This document shows, piece by piece, positions 7,434-15,617 of a stretch of 21,827 bases of DNA; positions within the stretch are counted from its first letter, which is position 1; each line of letters begins with the position of its first letter. This stretch comes from an uncultured Bacilli bacterium (GTDB lineage Bacteria; Bacillota_I; Bacilli_A; RF39; UBA660). Position numbers and translations under genes: made by a program. Location of the stretch: positions 1 through 21,827 of the forward strand of contig CANRPB010000010.1 in the NCBI GenBank assembly GCA_947632415.1, written 5' to 3'. The notes beneath the pieces were generated by a model that saw only the letters and a program-made list of their open reading frames with translations, ran no database searches and had not been told where the DNA came from.

Positions 7434-9923
7434 ATGAAACTTTTTAGAAAAATATTTGACCATGAATATAAAGAACTAAAAAAATTTGAACTTATAGCTG
7501 ATGAAATAATGGCTCTAGAAGAACCATACAGCAAATTAACAGATGAGGAATTAAAAAATAAAACAAAAGAATTTAAAGAAAGATTAAAAAATGGCGAAAC
7601 ACTAGAAGACATTAAAGTTGAAGCCTTCGCCACAGTACGTGAAGCAGCCTACCGTACTATTGGAGAAAAACCATTCTATGTCCAAATCCTAGGAGGACTA
7701 GCTATTCACTATGGAAACATCGCCGAGATGAAAACAGGAGAAGGAAAAACATTAACATGTACAATGCCAGCCTACTTAAACGCCTTAACAGGAGAAGGTG
7801 TTCACATTGTAACAGTAAATGAATACCTAGTTGGAGTAGCCGCCGATTGGATGGGGAAAATATATAAATTTTTAGGACTAACTGTTGGAAGAAACTACAG
7901 AGAAAGTGATATCGAAGAAAAAAAAGCAGCATATAACTGCGATATTATGTACTCAACCAACAACGAAATAGGATTTGACTATCTAAGAGACAACATGGTA
8001 ATCAAATCAAGCGATAGAGTTATGAGACCATTTAACTTTGTTATAGTCGACGAAGTAGACTCCATTTTAATAGATGAAGCCAGAACACCTCTTATAATAT
8101 CTGGTGGGTCAATGCACTCAGCAAATTTATACAAACAAGCCGACAGTTTTGCCAAAAAATTAAAAGAAAACGACGGTTATGTATACGACGAAAAAACAAG
8201 AGCAGTAACACTAGATGAAAAAGGAACCAAAGAAGCAGAACAATACTTCAAAGTAAATAATCTATATGATATTAACAATGCAACCTTAGTTCACTTTATA
8301 AATCAAGCCCTACGCGCAAATTTCTCAATGAAAAAAGACTTTGACTATGTTGTTGAAAACGGCGAAGTAATAATCGTCGACCCATTTACAGGAAGACTAA
8401 TGAAAGGAAGAAACTACTCAGACGGATTACATCAAGCTATAGAAGCCAAAGAAGGAGTAAAAATTCAAGAAGAAACCAAAACCTTGGCAACCATTACCTT
8501 TCAAAACCTATTCAGAATGTATAAAAAAATATCCGGTATGACAGGAACAGCCAAAACAGAAGAAGAAGAATTCAGAGACATATACAACATGTATGTAATT
8601 CAAATCCCAACCAACAAACCTGTTATTCGTGAAGATTATGGAGATTTGTTATTTGCAACTAAAAAAGGCAAATATAAAGCAATAATCAATGAAATAAAAG
8701 AAAGACATGCCATAGGACAACCAGTCTTAGTAGGTACAATTGCAGTTGAAACAAGTGAACTATTAAGCGATATGTTGAAAAAAGAACATATACCACACGA
8801 AGTATTAAATGCCAAAAATCATGCTCGAGAAGCCGAAATTATTGCCAATGCAGGTAGAAAAGGAGCAGTAACAATCGCCACTAACATGGCAGGACGTGGA
8901 ACCGATATCAAATTAACAGATGAAGTCAAAGCCTTGGGAGGACTTGCAGTCATAGGAACCGAACGCCATGAATCAAGAAGAATCGATAACCAATTAAGAG
9001 GTCGTAGTGGTCGTCAAGGAGATCCAGGATTTTCACAATTCTGCGTTTCATTTGAAGATGACTTGCTAGTTCGTTTTGGAACCGATAGAGCCAAAGTAAT
9101 ACTACAAAAAGTTGGTTTCAACGATGAAATGTCAATTAGAAACAAAATGCTATCATCATCAGTTGAAACAGCTCAAAAAAGAATAGAAGGAAATAACTAC
9201 GACATGAGAAAAACCATCCTTCAATACGACGATGTAATAAACAAACAAAGAGAAGTAATCTATGACATGCGTAACGAAATACTAGATACACAAAACATTC
9301 ACACAGTCGTAGTAGACATGATAAAAAACTACGTATCCGCACTAGTAGAAGATCACATCGAACCAGAAGGTTACTTAACACTAAACGACTTATCTGAAAT
9401 ATTAGAAGCAATTAATCAAGTAGTCAAAAACGACATATCCATAGAAGATTTAGAAGATCAAAAAGCCGAAAACGTTATTAACACAATATACGAAAAAGTC
9501 CTTAAAGAATATGAAGACAAGCTATCACAAATTCCAAGCGAAATAGCAAGTGAATTTGAAAAAGCAATTTCTCTAAGAGTTATTGACACACATTGGATGG
9601 ATCATATCAATACAATGAGCATATTAAAAGAAGGTATTCATCTAAGAGGATATGCCCAAGAAAATCCTTTAAGAGCATACACAACAGAAGGATTTGAACT
9701 ATTTGAAGACTTGTTAGATACAATCGATAAGGAAACAACAACCTTCCTACTAAAAGCAGAAGTTAGGCAAAATGCCGAAAGAAAACAAGTAGCTAAAGGC
9801 GAAGCAGTAAATGATGAATTCAAAATAGGAAAGAAAACACCAAAAAGAACAAATAAAGTAGGACGTAACGAAATGTGCCCATGCGGTTCGGGAAAGAAAT
9901 ATAAAAATTGTTGTGGAAAATAA
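7434..9923 (+). CDS. secA: Preprotein translocase ATPase SecA
   Basis: The 829-residue protein is full-length SecA. It opens MKLFRKIFDHEYKELKKFE and has Walker A MKTGEGKT at 99-106, Walker B VDEVDSILIDEART from about 205, and the helicase motif GRSGRQGDPG at about 523-532. The C-terminal zinc-binding tail is CPCGSGKKYKNCC (Cys 815, 817, 826, 827). SecA pushes unfolded preproteins through SecYEG using ATP; clients here include the NPVTG surface protein with its signal peptide. The start follows AAGGAGA by 7 nt. It lies downstream of hpf but has its own promoter. The gene that often follows in Bacilli (prfB) is absent; a RhuM remnant takes its place. Confidence 0.97.
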   Translation: MKLFRKIFDHEYKELKKFELIADEIMALEEPYSKLTDEELKNKTKEFKERLKNGETLEDIKVEAFATVREAAYRTIGEKPFYVQILGGLAIHYGNIAEMKTGEGKTLTCTMPAYLNALTGEGVHIVTVNEYLVGVAADWMGKIYKFLGLTVGRNYRESDIEEKKAAYNCDIMYSTNNEIGFDYLRDNMVIKSSDRVMRPFNFVIVDEVDSILIDEARTPLIISGGSMHSANLYKQADSFAKKLKENDGYVYDEKTRAVTLDEKGTKEAEQYFKVNNLYDINNATLVHFINQALRANFSMKKDFDYVVENGEVIIVDPFTGRLMKGRNYSDGLHQAIEAKEGVKIQEETKTLATITFQNLFRMYKKISGMTGTAKTEEEEFRDIYNMYVIQIPTNKPVIREDYGDLLFATKKGKYKAIINEIKERHAIGQPVLVGTIAVETSELLSDMLKKEHIPHEVLNAKNHAREAEIIANAGRKGAVTIATNMAGRGTDIKLTDEVKALGGLAVIGTERHESRRIDNQLRGRSGRQGDPGFSQFCVSFEDDLLVRFGTDRAKVILQKVGFNDEMSIRNKMLSSSVETAQKRIEGNNYDMRKTILQYDDVINKQREVIYDMRNEILDTQNIHTVVVDMIKNYVSALVEDHIEPEGYLTLNDLSEILEAINQVVKNDISIEDLEDQKAENVINTIYEKVLKEYEDKLSQIPSEIASEFEKAISLRVIDTHWMDHINTMSILKEGIHLRGYAQENPLRAYTTEGFELFEDLLDTIDKETTTFLLKAEVRQNAERKQVAKGEAVNDEFKIGKKTPKRTNKVGRNEMCPCGSGKKYKNCCGK

Positions 9924-10008
9924 GGTAAAATAAGAAAAAATTAAAAAAATGACAAATAAATTGTTTGTCAACCAATTAAGTTAAATGTTGTCAAGAACCA
10001 TTGAAAAT

Positions 10009-10056
10009 AAAAGATGTTAACAAAAAAGATTTGTGTGCATCTTTTTTTTTTGTTAA
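10009..10056 (+). terminator. Hairpin with long T run after secA
   Basis: Two mutually exclusive stems are possible. AAAAGATG (10009-10016) can pair with CATCTTTT (10038-10045), followed by more T, as a terminator. Alternatively the arm starting TTAAC at 10017-10030 pairs with 10039-10056, around loop TTGTGTGC and with four extra T. A ten-T run lies at 10042-10051. A smaller hairpin TGACAAA/TTTGTCA lies at 9950-9970. It probably ends secA transcription. Confidence 0.6.
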
Positions 10057-10316
10057 TAAATATTATAATTTAGATATGATTATTTCTATAGGATTTAGAG
10101 TTAATTCTAAAAAAGCAATTAAATTTAGAACTTGGGCAAATAAAATAATTAAAGATTATATGATTCAAGGATTTGCTTTAAATGATGAAAGATTTATGAA
10201 AGCAATTAAAAAAAGCCGAAAACGAATATGAAAAATATAAAGTTATACAAGATAGAAACTATGTATCAGATTTTGATAAATTAATGAATGAAACAAGACA
10301 AATAGAAAATAAATAA
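10052..10316 (+). pseudogene. RhuM family protein remnant, frameshifted and N-terminally truncated
   Basis: The frame encodes YYNLDMIISIGFRVNSKKAI, then FRTWANKIIKDYMIQGF and LNDERFMKAIKK, which is the core of the RhuM family (virulence protein RhuM, a DNA-inversion-protein relative). After an A7 run at 10208-10214 the homology jumps frame and continues AENEYEKYKVIQDRNYVSDF to a TAA at 10314-10316, the normal RhuM C-terminus. Six A residues would restore the frame. The N-terminal two thirds (DNA-binding part) are missing, replaced by the hairpin described before it. RhuM genes often travel on genomic islands. An A-run indel could be real, a sequencing error or slippage, but the missing N-terminus makes this a pseudogene regardless. 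Confidence 0.8.
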
Positions 10317-10427
10317 ATTGTACATTTAACAAAAAAATAATGATACACTTATATTAGTGAACACCAAAACAAAATCTTTAAAATAGTAAAAATCCCAAAA
10401 ATTTTTCTTATGAAAAAAAGAAATTTG

Positions 10428-10436
10428 TGTTATAAT
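10428..10436 (+). promoter_or_regulatory. Extended -10 promoter of the MATE gene
   Basis: TGTTATAAT at 10428-10436 is an extended -10 with a perfect TATAAT, about 120 nt before the MATE ATG. The -35 is weak (TTATGA at 10408-10413, 17-bp spacer). An ATGTCGA heptamer follows at 10442-10448. Confidence 0.55.
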
Positions 10437-10491
10437 TAATCATGTCGAGAAAAAATACTAAGTCAATAAATAACAATGAGTAGCAATTATG

Positions 10492-10526
10492 CGTAAGTCC
10501 AATTGTACAAGGACTTACGTATTTTT
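10492..10526 (+). promoter_or_regulatory. Terminator-like hairpin in the MATE leader
   Basis: CGTAAGTCC (10492-10500) and GGACTTACG (10511-10519) form a perfect 9-bp stem with a 10-nt loop, followed by TATTTTT. It lies between the promoter at 10428-10436 and the MATE start at 10557, where an attenuator or riboswitch expression platform would be. A 23-codon frame from ATG 10489 runs through the stem and stops at 10558-10560, overlapping the MATE ATG. Confidence 0.6.
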
Positions 10527-10556
10527 ATGCTCAAAAAAATTGATGGAGGTATACTT

Positions 10557-11951
10557 ATGAAAAAACCAGATCTAGGAAACGAAAAAATTCCTAAACTAAT
10601 AAAAAAATTTGCAATACCATGTGTAATTAGCATGATCGTAGCAGCACTATACAATATCGTCGATCAAATATTTATAGGTTGGAGTGATGCAGGTGCTTTT
10701 GGGAACGCAGCCACAAATATTGTTTATCCATTTACAGTAATATCACTAGCATTTGCCTTGCTTATTGGTGATGGAACAGCAGCACTAATTAACTTATCAT
10801 TAGGAGCCCAAAACAAAGACAAAGCCAATAAATCCATAGGCAATGGACTAATACTATTAATATTTATTTCCATAATATTAACAATCACAGGCATTATTTT
10901 TAATAAGCAAATACTAAGTATCTTTGGTGGAAACCCTAATGAAATAGAATGTTACCATTTCGCCGAAGATTATTTAAAAATAATTTGTTATGGACTACCA
11001 TTTTATATTATCGGTCAAGGCTTAAATGCCTCAATAAGAAGTGATGGTAGTCCCAAATATGCCATGTTCGCAACCACTATCGGTGCTATTTCTAATATTA
11101 TCTTAGATCCTATATTCATATTTGTACTTAATATGAGTGTTAAAGGAGCAGCCCTCGCCACCATAATCGGTCAAATCTTAACATTTATAACAAGCATTCT
11201 TTACCTTATAAAATCAAAAACATTTAAAATAAATAAAGAATCAATTAAATTAGATAAAGAAATATCCCAAAAAATTATTTCTTTAGGACTTGCCTCCTTA
11301 ATAACACAACTTGCTATCGTAATTATAATAGCAGTAGCAAATAATTTAGTAGGAAAATATGGATATACGACAAAAGCAAGTACAGGCATAGTATTTGGAG
11401 TAGTAACACCACTTGCAGTAATTGGAATATGCATGAAAGTTTTTGGTATCGTTATATCAATTGTTATTGGTGTATCACTAGGTGGAATGCCTATTATTGG
11501 TTATAATATGGGAGCAGGGAATATCAAAAGAGTAAAAGAAACTATCAAATATATACTAAAAACAAATCTGATTATAGGTATAGTCGCATTTATCCTATTT
11601 GAATTTTTTTCAACACCCATTATTAACCTTTTTGGTAGCGCCAATTCCACTGAATACCTAGAATATGCCAAATATTGTCTAAATATATTTTTAGGTGGAA
11701 TTATTCTAACATGTTTAACTAAATCAATATCCATATTATTACAATCAATGGGCTCAAGTTTTAAATCAACAATACTTGCGCTCGCCAGAGATGTTATTTT
11801 CTTTGTTCCAACCATAGTGATAATCACAACAATAAGTCAAAATATTGTAACAATGCTATGGAGCGCTATTATTGCAGATATTCTTGCATTTATCACAGGA
11901 ATTATCCTATTAAAAAAAGAATTCAATAATGCTAAAGAACTAAATTACTAA
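10557..11951 (+). CDS. MATE family efflux transporter
   Basis: The 464-residue protein begins KKPDLGNEKIPKLIKKFAIP and has about 12 hydrophobic helices in two halves. It carries the MATE opening pattern (P-x-L-I-x-x-F-A-I-P...ALYNIVDQIFIG) and matching features in the second half (AAL at NASIRSDGSPKYAM and IGYNMGAG). MATE proteins export drugs or metabolites in exchange for Na+ or H+; this one is closest to the DinF/NorM-like bacterial group, substrate unknown. ATG 10557 is chosen because GGAGG at 10545-10549 is correctly spaced; an in-frame upstream extension would run through the leader hairpin. The CarD-like gene follows 35 bp later with no terminator, so they probably form an operon. Confidence 0.92.
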   Translation: MKKPDLGNEKIPKLIKKFAIPCVISMIVAALYNIVDQIFIGWSDAGAFGNAATNIVYPFTVISLAFALLIGDGTAALINLSLGAQNKDKANKSIGNGLILLIFISIILTITGIIFNKQILSIFGGNPNEIECYHFAEDYLKIICYGLPFYIIGQGLNASIRSDGSPKYAMFATTIGAISNIILDPIFIFVLNMSVKGAALATIIGQILTFITSILYLIKSKTFKINKESIKLDKEISQKIISLGLASLITQLAIVIIIAVANNLVGKYGYTTKASTGIVFGVVTPLAVIGICMKVFGIVISIVIGVSLGGMPIIGYNMGAGNIKRVKETIKYILKTNLIIGIVAFILFEFFSTPIINLFGSANSTEYLEYAKYCLNIFLGGIILTCLTKSISILLQSMGSSFKSTILALARDVIFFVPTIVIITTISQNIVTMLWSAIIADILAFITGIILLKKEFNNAKELNY

Positions 11952-11986
11952 CAGAAAAACACTCGAAGAAAAAATAGGAGGTAAAT

Positions 11987-12496
11987 ATGTATAAGATAAA
12001 CGACTACGTAATTTATAAACGAGACGTATGCAAAATAAAAGACATAAAAAATAATAAAATAAATGGACAAGATTACTATATCCTAATGCCCATCGATGAT
12101 GAATCATTAATTATTGATGTTCCCATAGATAACAGGATGGGATATCTAAAAAATATAATGAGCAAAGAAGAAGCAGAAAACCTAATTAATAATATTGATG
12201 ACATAGAACTAATAGAAAATCAAAATGATAGATACATAGAAAAAACATATAAAGATTTACTATATAATGGTACACATGAAGACTTAATAAAAATTATTAA
12301 AACCACATATTTAAGAAATATTGATAGAATAAAAAATAACAAAAAAATAAGCGATAAAGACAATGAATACTTCAATAAAGCAGAAAAATATTTATATAAT
12401 GAACTTTCAATAGTTTATAACATGAATTATGATGAAACAAAAAATTACATTATTCACAGAATGGAAAAAAACAAAAAAATTACTAACAAATTGTAA
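11987..12496 (+). CDS. CarD/CdnL-like RNA polymerase-binding regulator
   Basis: The 169-residue protein starts MYKINDYVIYKRDVCKIKDI with YYILMPIDDESLIIDVPID, the CarD/TRCF RNA-polymerase-interacting domain (about 1-60). A mostly helical C-terminal part (about 75-165) matches the DNA-binding half of CdnL in length and charge. CdnL/CarD stabilises open promoter complexes, especially at rRNA promoters. Its start follows AGGAGG. It lies 35 bp after the MATE gene and before a fresh promoter at 12560-12588, so it should be the last gene of its operon. The C-terminal half is less conserved; the assignment rests on the N-terminal domain and overall size. Confidence 0.8.
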   Translation: MYKINDYVIYKRDVCKIKDIKNNKINGQDYYILMPIDDESLIIDVPIDNRMGYLKNIMSKEEAENLINNIDDIELIENQNDRYIEKTYKDLLYNGTHEDLIKIIKTTYLRNIDRIKNNKKISDKDNEYFNKAEKYLYNELSIVYNMNYDETKNYIIHRMEKNKKITNKL

Positions 12497-12559
12497 TAAA
12501 TAAAAAACCTAAAGAACCAATTAAAAACTACCAAAAATAAAAAAAATAATTTCCTTTAA

Positions 12560-12588
12560 TTTACATACAAAAATATCCGTGATATAAT
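12560..12588 (+). promoter_or_regulatory. Sigma-A promoter of the tandem thioredoxin gene
   Basis: TTTACA (12560-12565), a 17-bp spacer and TATAAT (12583-12588) with TG at 12580-12581 form the best promoter in the window, 25 nt before the start codon. Confidence 0.75.
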
Positions 12589-12612
12589 TAAAATGTAAAT
12601 ATGGAGGTACTT

Positions 12613-13404
12613 ATGAATGAGAAGAAAAAAATAATTATTTTAATATCTATTGTTGTAGCAATAATTTTGTTTATAATTATAGGAAGTATATATGAAAATA
12701 GCAAAAGCAAATCATACATCAAACCATTCTATACCAACTTTGAAGGAAGCGAAAAAAAACTAGTAATGATAGGAAGAGAAAACTGTAGTTGGTGCCAATT
12801 ATTCCAACCATCACTTGAATTTATGCACAATAAATATGGTTTTGAATATCAATACATAGACATAAATAAACTAACATCAAGTACATTTAAAAAATTATTA
12901 AAAGATATAAATGTCAAAGAAGAAGACTTTGGAACACCACTAACAATCGTAGTAAAAGACAAACAAGTAATAGATTCAATAAACGGCTATGCCGATGAAC
13001 AAAAACTACTAGAATTCCTAAAAGAAAATGAATTTGTAGACAAAAAAGCAAAACTAACACTAAACTACATCGACTACAGTCAATACGAAAAAATTCTAAA
13101 ATCAGACAAAGCCAACATAGTAGTAATCGGACAAACATCATGTACATACTGTATGAAAGCAAAACCAATCCTAAACCAAGTTGCAGAAGACTACGACATA
13201 ACCATAAACTACTTAAACATGACAGAATTAAATGAAGAAAATTTAGAAAAATTTAATACATCACTAAAATACTTACAAGAAAACGACTGGGGAACACCAC
13301 TAACACTAATCTTAAAAAAAGGCGAAGTTATAGACACAGCAAATGGATTACTTGATTATGATGGTTACGTAAATCTATTCAAAAACAATCAAATAATAGA
13401 GTAG
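12613..13404 (+). CDS. Membrane-anchored protein with two tandem thioredoxin-like domains
   Basis: The 263-residue protein has one N-terminal membrane helix (about 7-26), then two repeats of a thioredoxin-like fold facing outside. Repeat 1 has active-site CSWC at 58-61 and the cis-proline motif GTPLT at 107-111. Repeat 2 has CTYC at 177-180 and GTPLT at 227-231. The repeats share layout (VxIGxxxCxxC, then GTPLT, then VIDxxNG), which shows internal duplication. Both sites keep both cysteines, so disulfide exchange outside the membrane is likely, for instance in redox repair or disulfide formation. ATG 12613 is used because GGAGG at 12603-12607 precedes it by 5 nt; ATG 12601 would overlap that site. 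A PH-like-domain gene follows 7 bp later in the same operon. Confidence 0.85.
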   Translation: MNEKKKIIILISIVVAIILFIIIGSIYENSKSKSYIKPFYTNFEGSEKKLVMIGRENCSWCQLFQPSLEFMHNKYGFEYQYIDINKLTSSTFKKLLKDINVKEEDFGTPLTIVVKDKQVIDSINGYADEQKLLEFLKENEFVDKKAKLTLNYIDYSQYEKILKSDKANIVVIGQTSCTYCMKAKPILNQVAEDYDITINYLNMTELNEENLEKFNTSLKYLQENDWGTPLTLILKKGEVIDTANGLLDYDGYVNLFKNNQIIE

Positions 13405-13411
13405 GTGCAAT

Positions 13412-13870
13412 ATGAAAGAAGCTATCAACTATATATACAATAAAGCAAAAAAATTCAAAAAAAAATATCCACTAACAATAGCATTTAGACTAAAAGCCCA
13501 CAGTAAAGTTCTAGCCAAACACTTAAATAATGGCGAAAAAATACTATACATATTTACCGCACAAAAAGGAGGAAGCAACCTAGATATAGTATCCACATAC
13601 ATTGTCGCAATTACAAACAAAAGACTCATGATAGCCCGCAAAAGATTAATCTTTGGATACTTCTTCCTAGCCATTACGCCAGATCTATTCAACGACATCA
13701 AAGTTAGAATGGGACTAATTTGGGCTAAAATAGAAATAGACACAGTAAAAGAATTTATCATTTTATCAAATATTCAACCACAAGCAGCAACTGAAATCGA
13801 AACAATGATTACCGAATACACAATGAAAGAAAAAAAGAAATACCTAAATAAAAACGATAAACAACAATAA
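13412..13870 (+). CDS. Small protein with a bacterial PH-like domain
   Basis: The 152-residue protein has a middle region (about 42-140) resembling the bacterial pleckstrin-homology-like domain (bPH). GEKILYIFTAQKG is followed by YIVAITNKRLMIARK, the usual 'ITNKRL' strand, and by beta strands ending in IEIDTVKEFIIL and a helix with ATEIETMITEY. The N-terminus is basic and the C-terminus is lysine-rich; no clear transmembrane helix or signal peptide is seen. Function is unknown for most members of this family. It lies 7 bp after the thioredoxin gene with a poor ribosome binding site (GTAGGTG), so translation may be coupled. A strong terminator follows. Confidence 0.6.
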   Translation: MKEAINYIYNKAKKFKKKYPLTIAFRLKAHSKVLAKHLNNGEKILYIFTAQKGGSNLDIVSTYIVAITNKRLMIARKRLIFGYFFLAITPDLFNDIKVRMGLIWAKIEIDTVKEFIILSNIQPQAATEIETMITEYTMKEKKKYLNKNDKQQ

Positions 13871-13894
13871 AATGAGGCAAAAACCTCATTTTTT
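13869..13894 (+). terminator. Rho-independent terminator after the PH-domain gene
   Basis: AAAATGAGG (13869-13877) pairs with CCTCATTTT (13884-13892) across a 6-nt loop and is followed by T residues. It overlaps the stop codon and ends the thioredoxin/PH operon. Confidence 0.9.
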
Positions 13895-14019
13895 CATGGT
13901 AACTATCACCACATAAAATAAGCAAAACCATCCATAATAAAAAGGAAGATTAGTCTGAAAACAATAAAACTCATCACTATTTATACCTTAAACGAAGTGA
14001 AAGGAATGTGTAGGACAAT

Positions 14020-14817
14020 ATGAAAACCAAAATAATACTATTATTTAGTGCCTTAGCACTATCATTATATATAACACTCTCAAATATTCAAAATATCTCA
14101 AAGTGGATAAAAGATAACCAAAATAATAAAAAAATAACCGAAGAAATAAAAACCAAAACAACAACACAAGAACCACTCCAAACCACACTAATAAACCCAC
14201 CAGAAAATCCAGAAGATCAATATTGGAAATATAAAGACATCAAACTTCAACAAATTGACTTCACAAACTTAATAGAACAAAATTCCGACACAATCGGTTG
14301 GATAAAAGTAGAAGGAACCCAAGTAGACTATCCCATAGTCCAAACCACCAACAACGATTACTACCTAACACACTCCTTCGATAAAACAGAAAATGAAGCC
14401 GGATGGATATTCTCAGACTTCAGAAATAACCTTCAAAACCTAAACACCAATACCATTATCTACGGCCACGCAAGAAAAGATAACACCATGTTCGGTAGCC
14501 TAAAAAACACCCTCGAAAACGACTGGTACCAAAACGAAATGAACCACATTATAAAAATAACAACACCAAAAGAAAGCACAATATGGCAAATATTTAGTAT
14601 CTACACCATTCCCAAAGAAACATACTACCTAACATCAAACTTCACTAACATAGAATCATATCAACTATTTATAAAAACAATAACCAAAAGAAGCATATTT
14701 ACATTCAATACAACCGTAAATACCAACGATAAAATTATCACACTATCAACATGCAAAGATTTATACGGTAATCGACTAGTAATTCATGCCAAACTAATAA
14801 AAAAAGGAACCAACTAA
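14020..14817 (+). CDS. srtB: Class B-type sortase
   Basis: The 265-residue protein has an N-terminal membrane helix (about 4-22), a lysine/threonine-rich linker, and a sortase domain (about 75-262). The catalytic triad is His150 (IIYGHARK), Cys245 (TLSTC) and Arg252 (YGNRLVIHAK). The TLSTC-x6-R spacing, IGWIKVEGTQVDYPIVQ and DFRNN fit class B. Sortases cut a sorting signal in an exported protein and join it to the cell wall. The likely substrate is the protein encoded tail-to-tail next door, which ends in NPVTG; class B enzymes are known for NPxT-type signals. The start follows GTAGGA. The stop overlaps the neighbour's stop by 2-3 bp, with a shared terminator. Confidence 0.88.
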   Translation: MKTKIILLFSALALSLYITLSNIQNISKWIKDNQNNKKITEEIKTKTTTQEPLQTTLINPPENPEDQYWKYKDIKLQQIDFTNLIEQNSDTIGWIKVEGTQVDYPIVQTTNNDYYLTHSFDKTENEAGWIFSDFRNNLQNLNTNTIIYGHARKDNTMFGSLKNTLENDWYQNEMNHIIKITTPKESTIWQIFSIYTIPKETYYLTSNFTNIESYQLFIKTITKRSIFTFNTTVNTNDKIITLSTCKDLYGNRLVIHAKLIKKGTN

Positions 14818-14830
14818 AGTTCCTTAATAT
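14804..14830. terminator. Shared bidirectional terminator between sortase and its candidate substrate
   Basis: AAGGAAC (14804-14810) and GTTCCTT (14819-14825) form a stem with an 8-nt loop; A and T runs lie on both sides, so it can end transcription from either direction. Both stop codons sit in the loop. Confidence 0.8.
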
Positions 14831-15617
14831 TTTTTGTCAACTTCTTAAAAGTAACACCAAAGATAAATAATCCCACAAAACATGAAACGATAGACAATAC
14901 AATTGAATCACCAGTAACAGGATTAGTATCAACCGTATTTGGAGTATCATCAGTATTTGGAGTATCATCAGTATCAACATCAAACAACTCCTCAAGTTCA
15001 ACAAGCGATAACTGCTCGCCAGAACTAATAGCCTCAGTAGTACCATTCATCTCGACTATAGCCTCTTCAGAATCCTCAGGAACCCATAACGTAGGCGTAT
15101 CTTCACTCTCAGTCGTATTAACTATAGAAGCATTGTTATCAACAGTAACCTTAACAGTAGTATTAACACCACTACCTTGACCTAACTCAATACCACCAAA
15201 ACCATTACCAGAAACATCTATCTTTCCCTGTAAAATGACACTAGAACCATTTACCAACAAAGCAGCATTACCACCAGTTAAGCTAATATCCTTTATAGTA
15301 GCGCTAGTCTTATAAACCTGCAATAAATAAATACCGCCCCATACAGTCTTATCACTACTTTGTTGTGCTCCAAAAGTTCCAACATACTTCATCGTATGAC
15401 CCTTACCATCAATTGTTACAGGTCTTGTAATATTAATCTTTTCAGTAGTATCAATATCAGAACCTAAAGTAATATAAGTAATATCACCATTAGCTAAAGC
15501 CTCTTTTAACTCAGCTTGACTCTTAACAGTAATCTCCTCGGCTGAAACACTAAAAAACGGTATAATCATCATTAACATCAATAAAACAGGAATAGCATTT
15601 CTAAGCTTTTTAAACAT
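14814..15617 (-). CDS. Cell-wall-anchored beta-helix surface protein with NPVTG sorting signal
   Basis: The 267-residue protein has a signal peptide (MFKKLRN, hydrophobic core, cut after about SVSA at residue 26). A repeated-strand region follows (about 30-200) with DGKGHTMKYVG, IKDISLTGGNAALLV and VSGNGFGGIELG, the pattern of right-handed beta-helix proteins. A Thr/Asp-rich spacer holds two DDTPNT copies. The C-terminus is a sorting signal: NPVTG (232-236), a hydrophobic segment and the basic tail KKLTKNIKEL. It should be exported by Sec and anchored by the adjacent class B sortase. ATG at 15617 is chosen because AGGAGG precedes it by 9 nt; the in-frame extension upstream is only AT-rich non-coding sequence. 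The ligand is unknown. Confidence 0.85.
   Translation of the reverse strand: MFKKLRNAIPVLLMLMMIIPFFSVSAEEITVKSQAELKEALANGDITYITLGSDIDTTEKINITRPVTIDGKGHTMKYVGTFGAQQSSDKTVWGGIYLLQVYKTSATIKDISLTGGNAALLVNGSSVILQGKIDVSGNGFGGIELGQGSGVNTTVKVTVDNNASIVNTTESEDTPTLWVPEDSEEAIVEMNGTTEAISSGEQLSLVELEELFDVDTDDTPNTDDTPNTVDTNPVTGDSIVLSIVSCFVGLFIFGVTFKKLTKNIKEL
14935..14970 (-). repeat. Two 18-bp tandem repeats in the surface protein spacer
   Basis: The unit GTATTTGGAGTATCATCA occurs at 14935-14952 and 14953-14970 (plus-strand reading) and encodes the six-residue repeat DDTPNT in the stalk before the NPVTG signal. Such units vary in number between strains. Confidence 0.85.

Noticed and set aside
10001..10051. 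TTG start and 17-codon lead-in of the RhuM frame as genuine coding sequence
   Set aside because: This part is a hairpin with A and T runs and shows no RhuM similarity; RhuM homology begins only at about 10060.
10503..10556. Start of the MATE protein at an upstream TTG
   Set aside because: The frame would cross the leader hairpin; GGAGG at 10545-10549 points to ATG 10557, and the protein family begins there.
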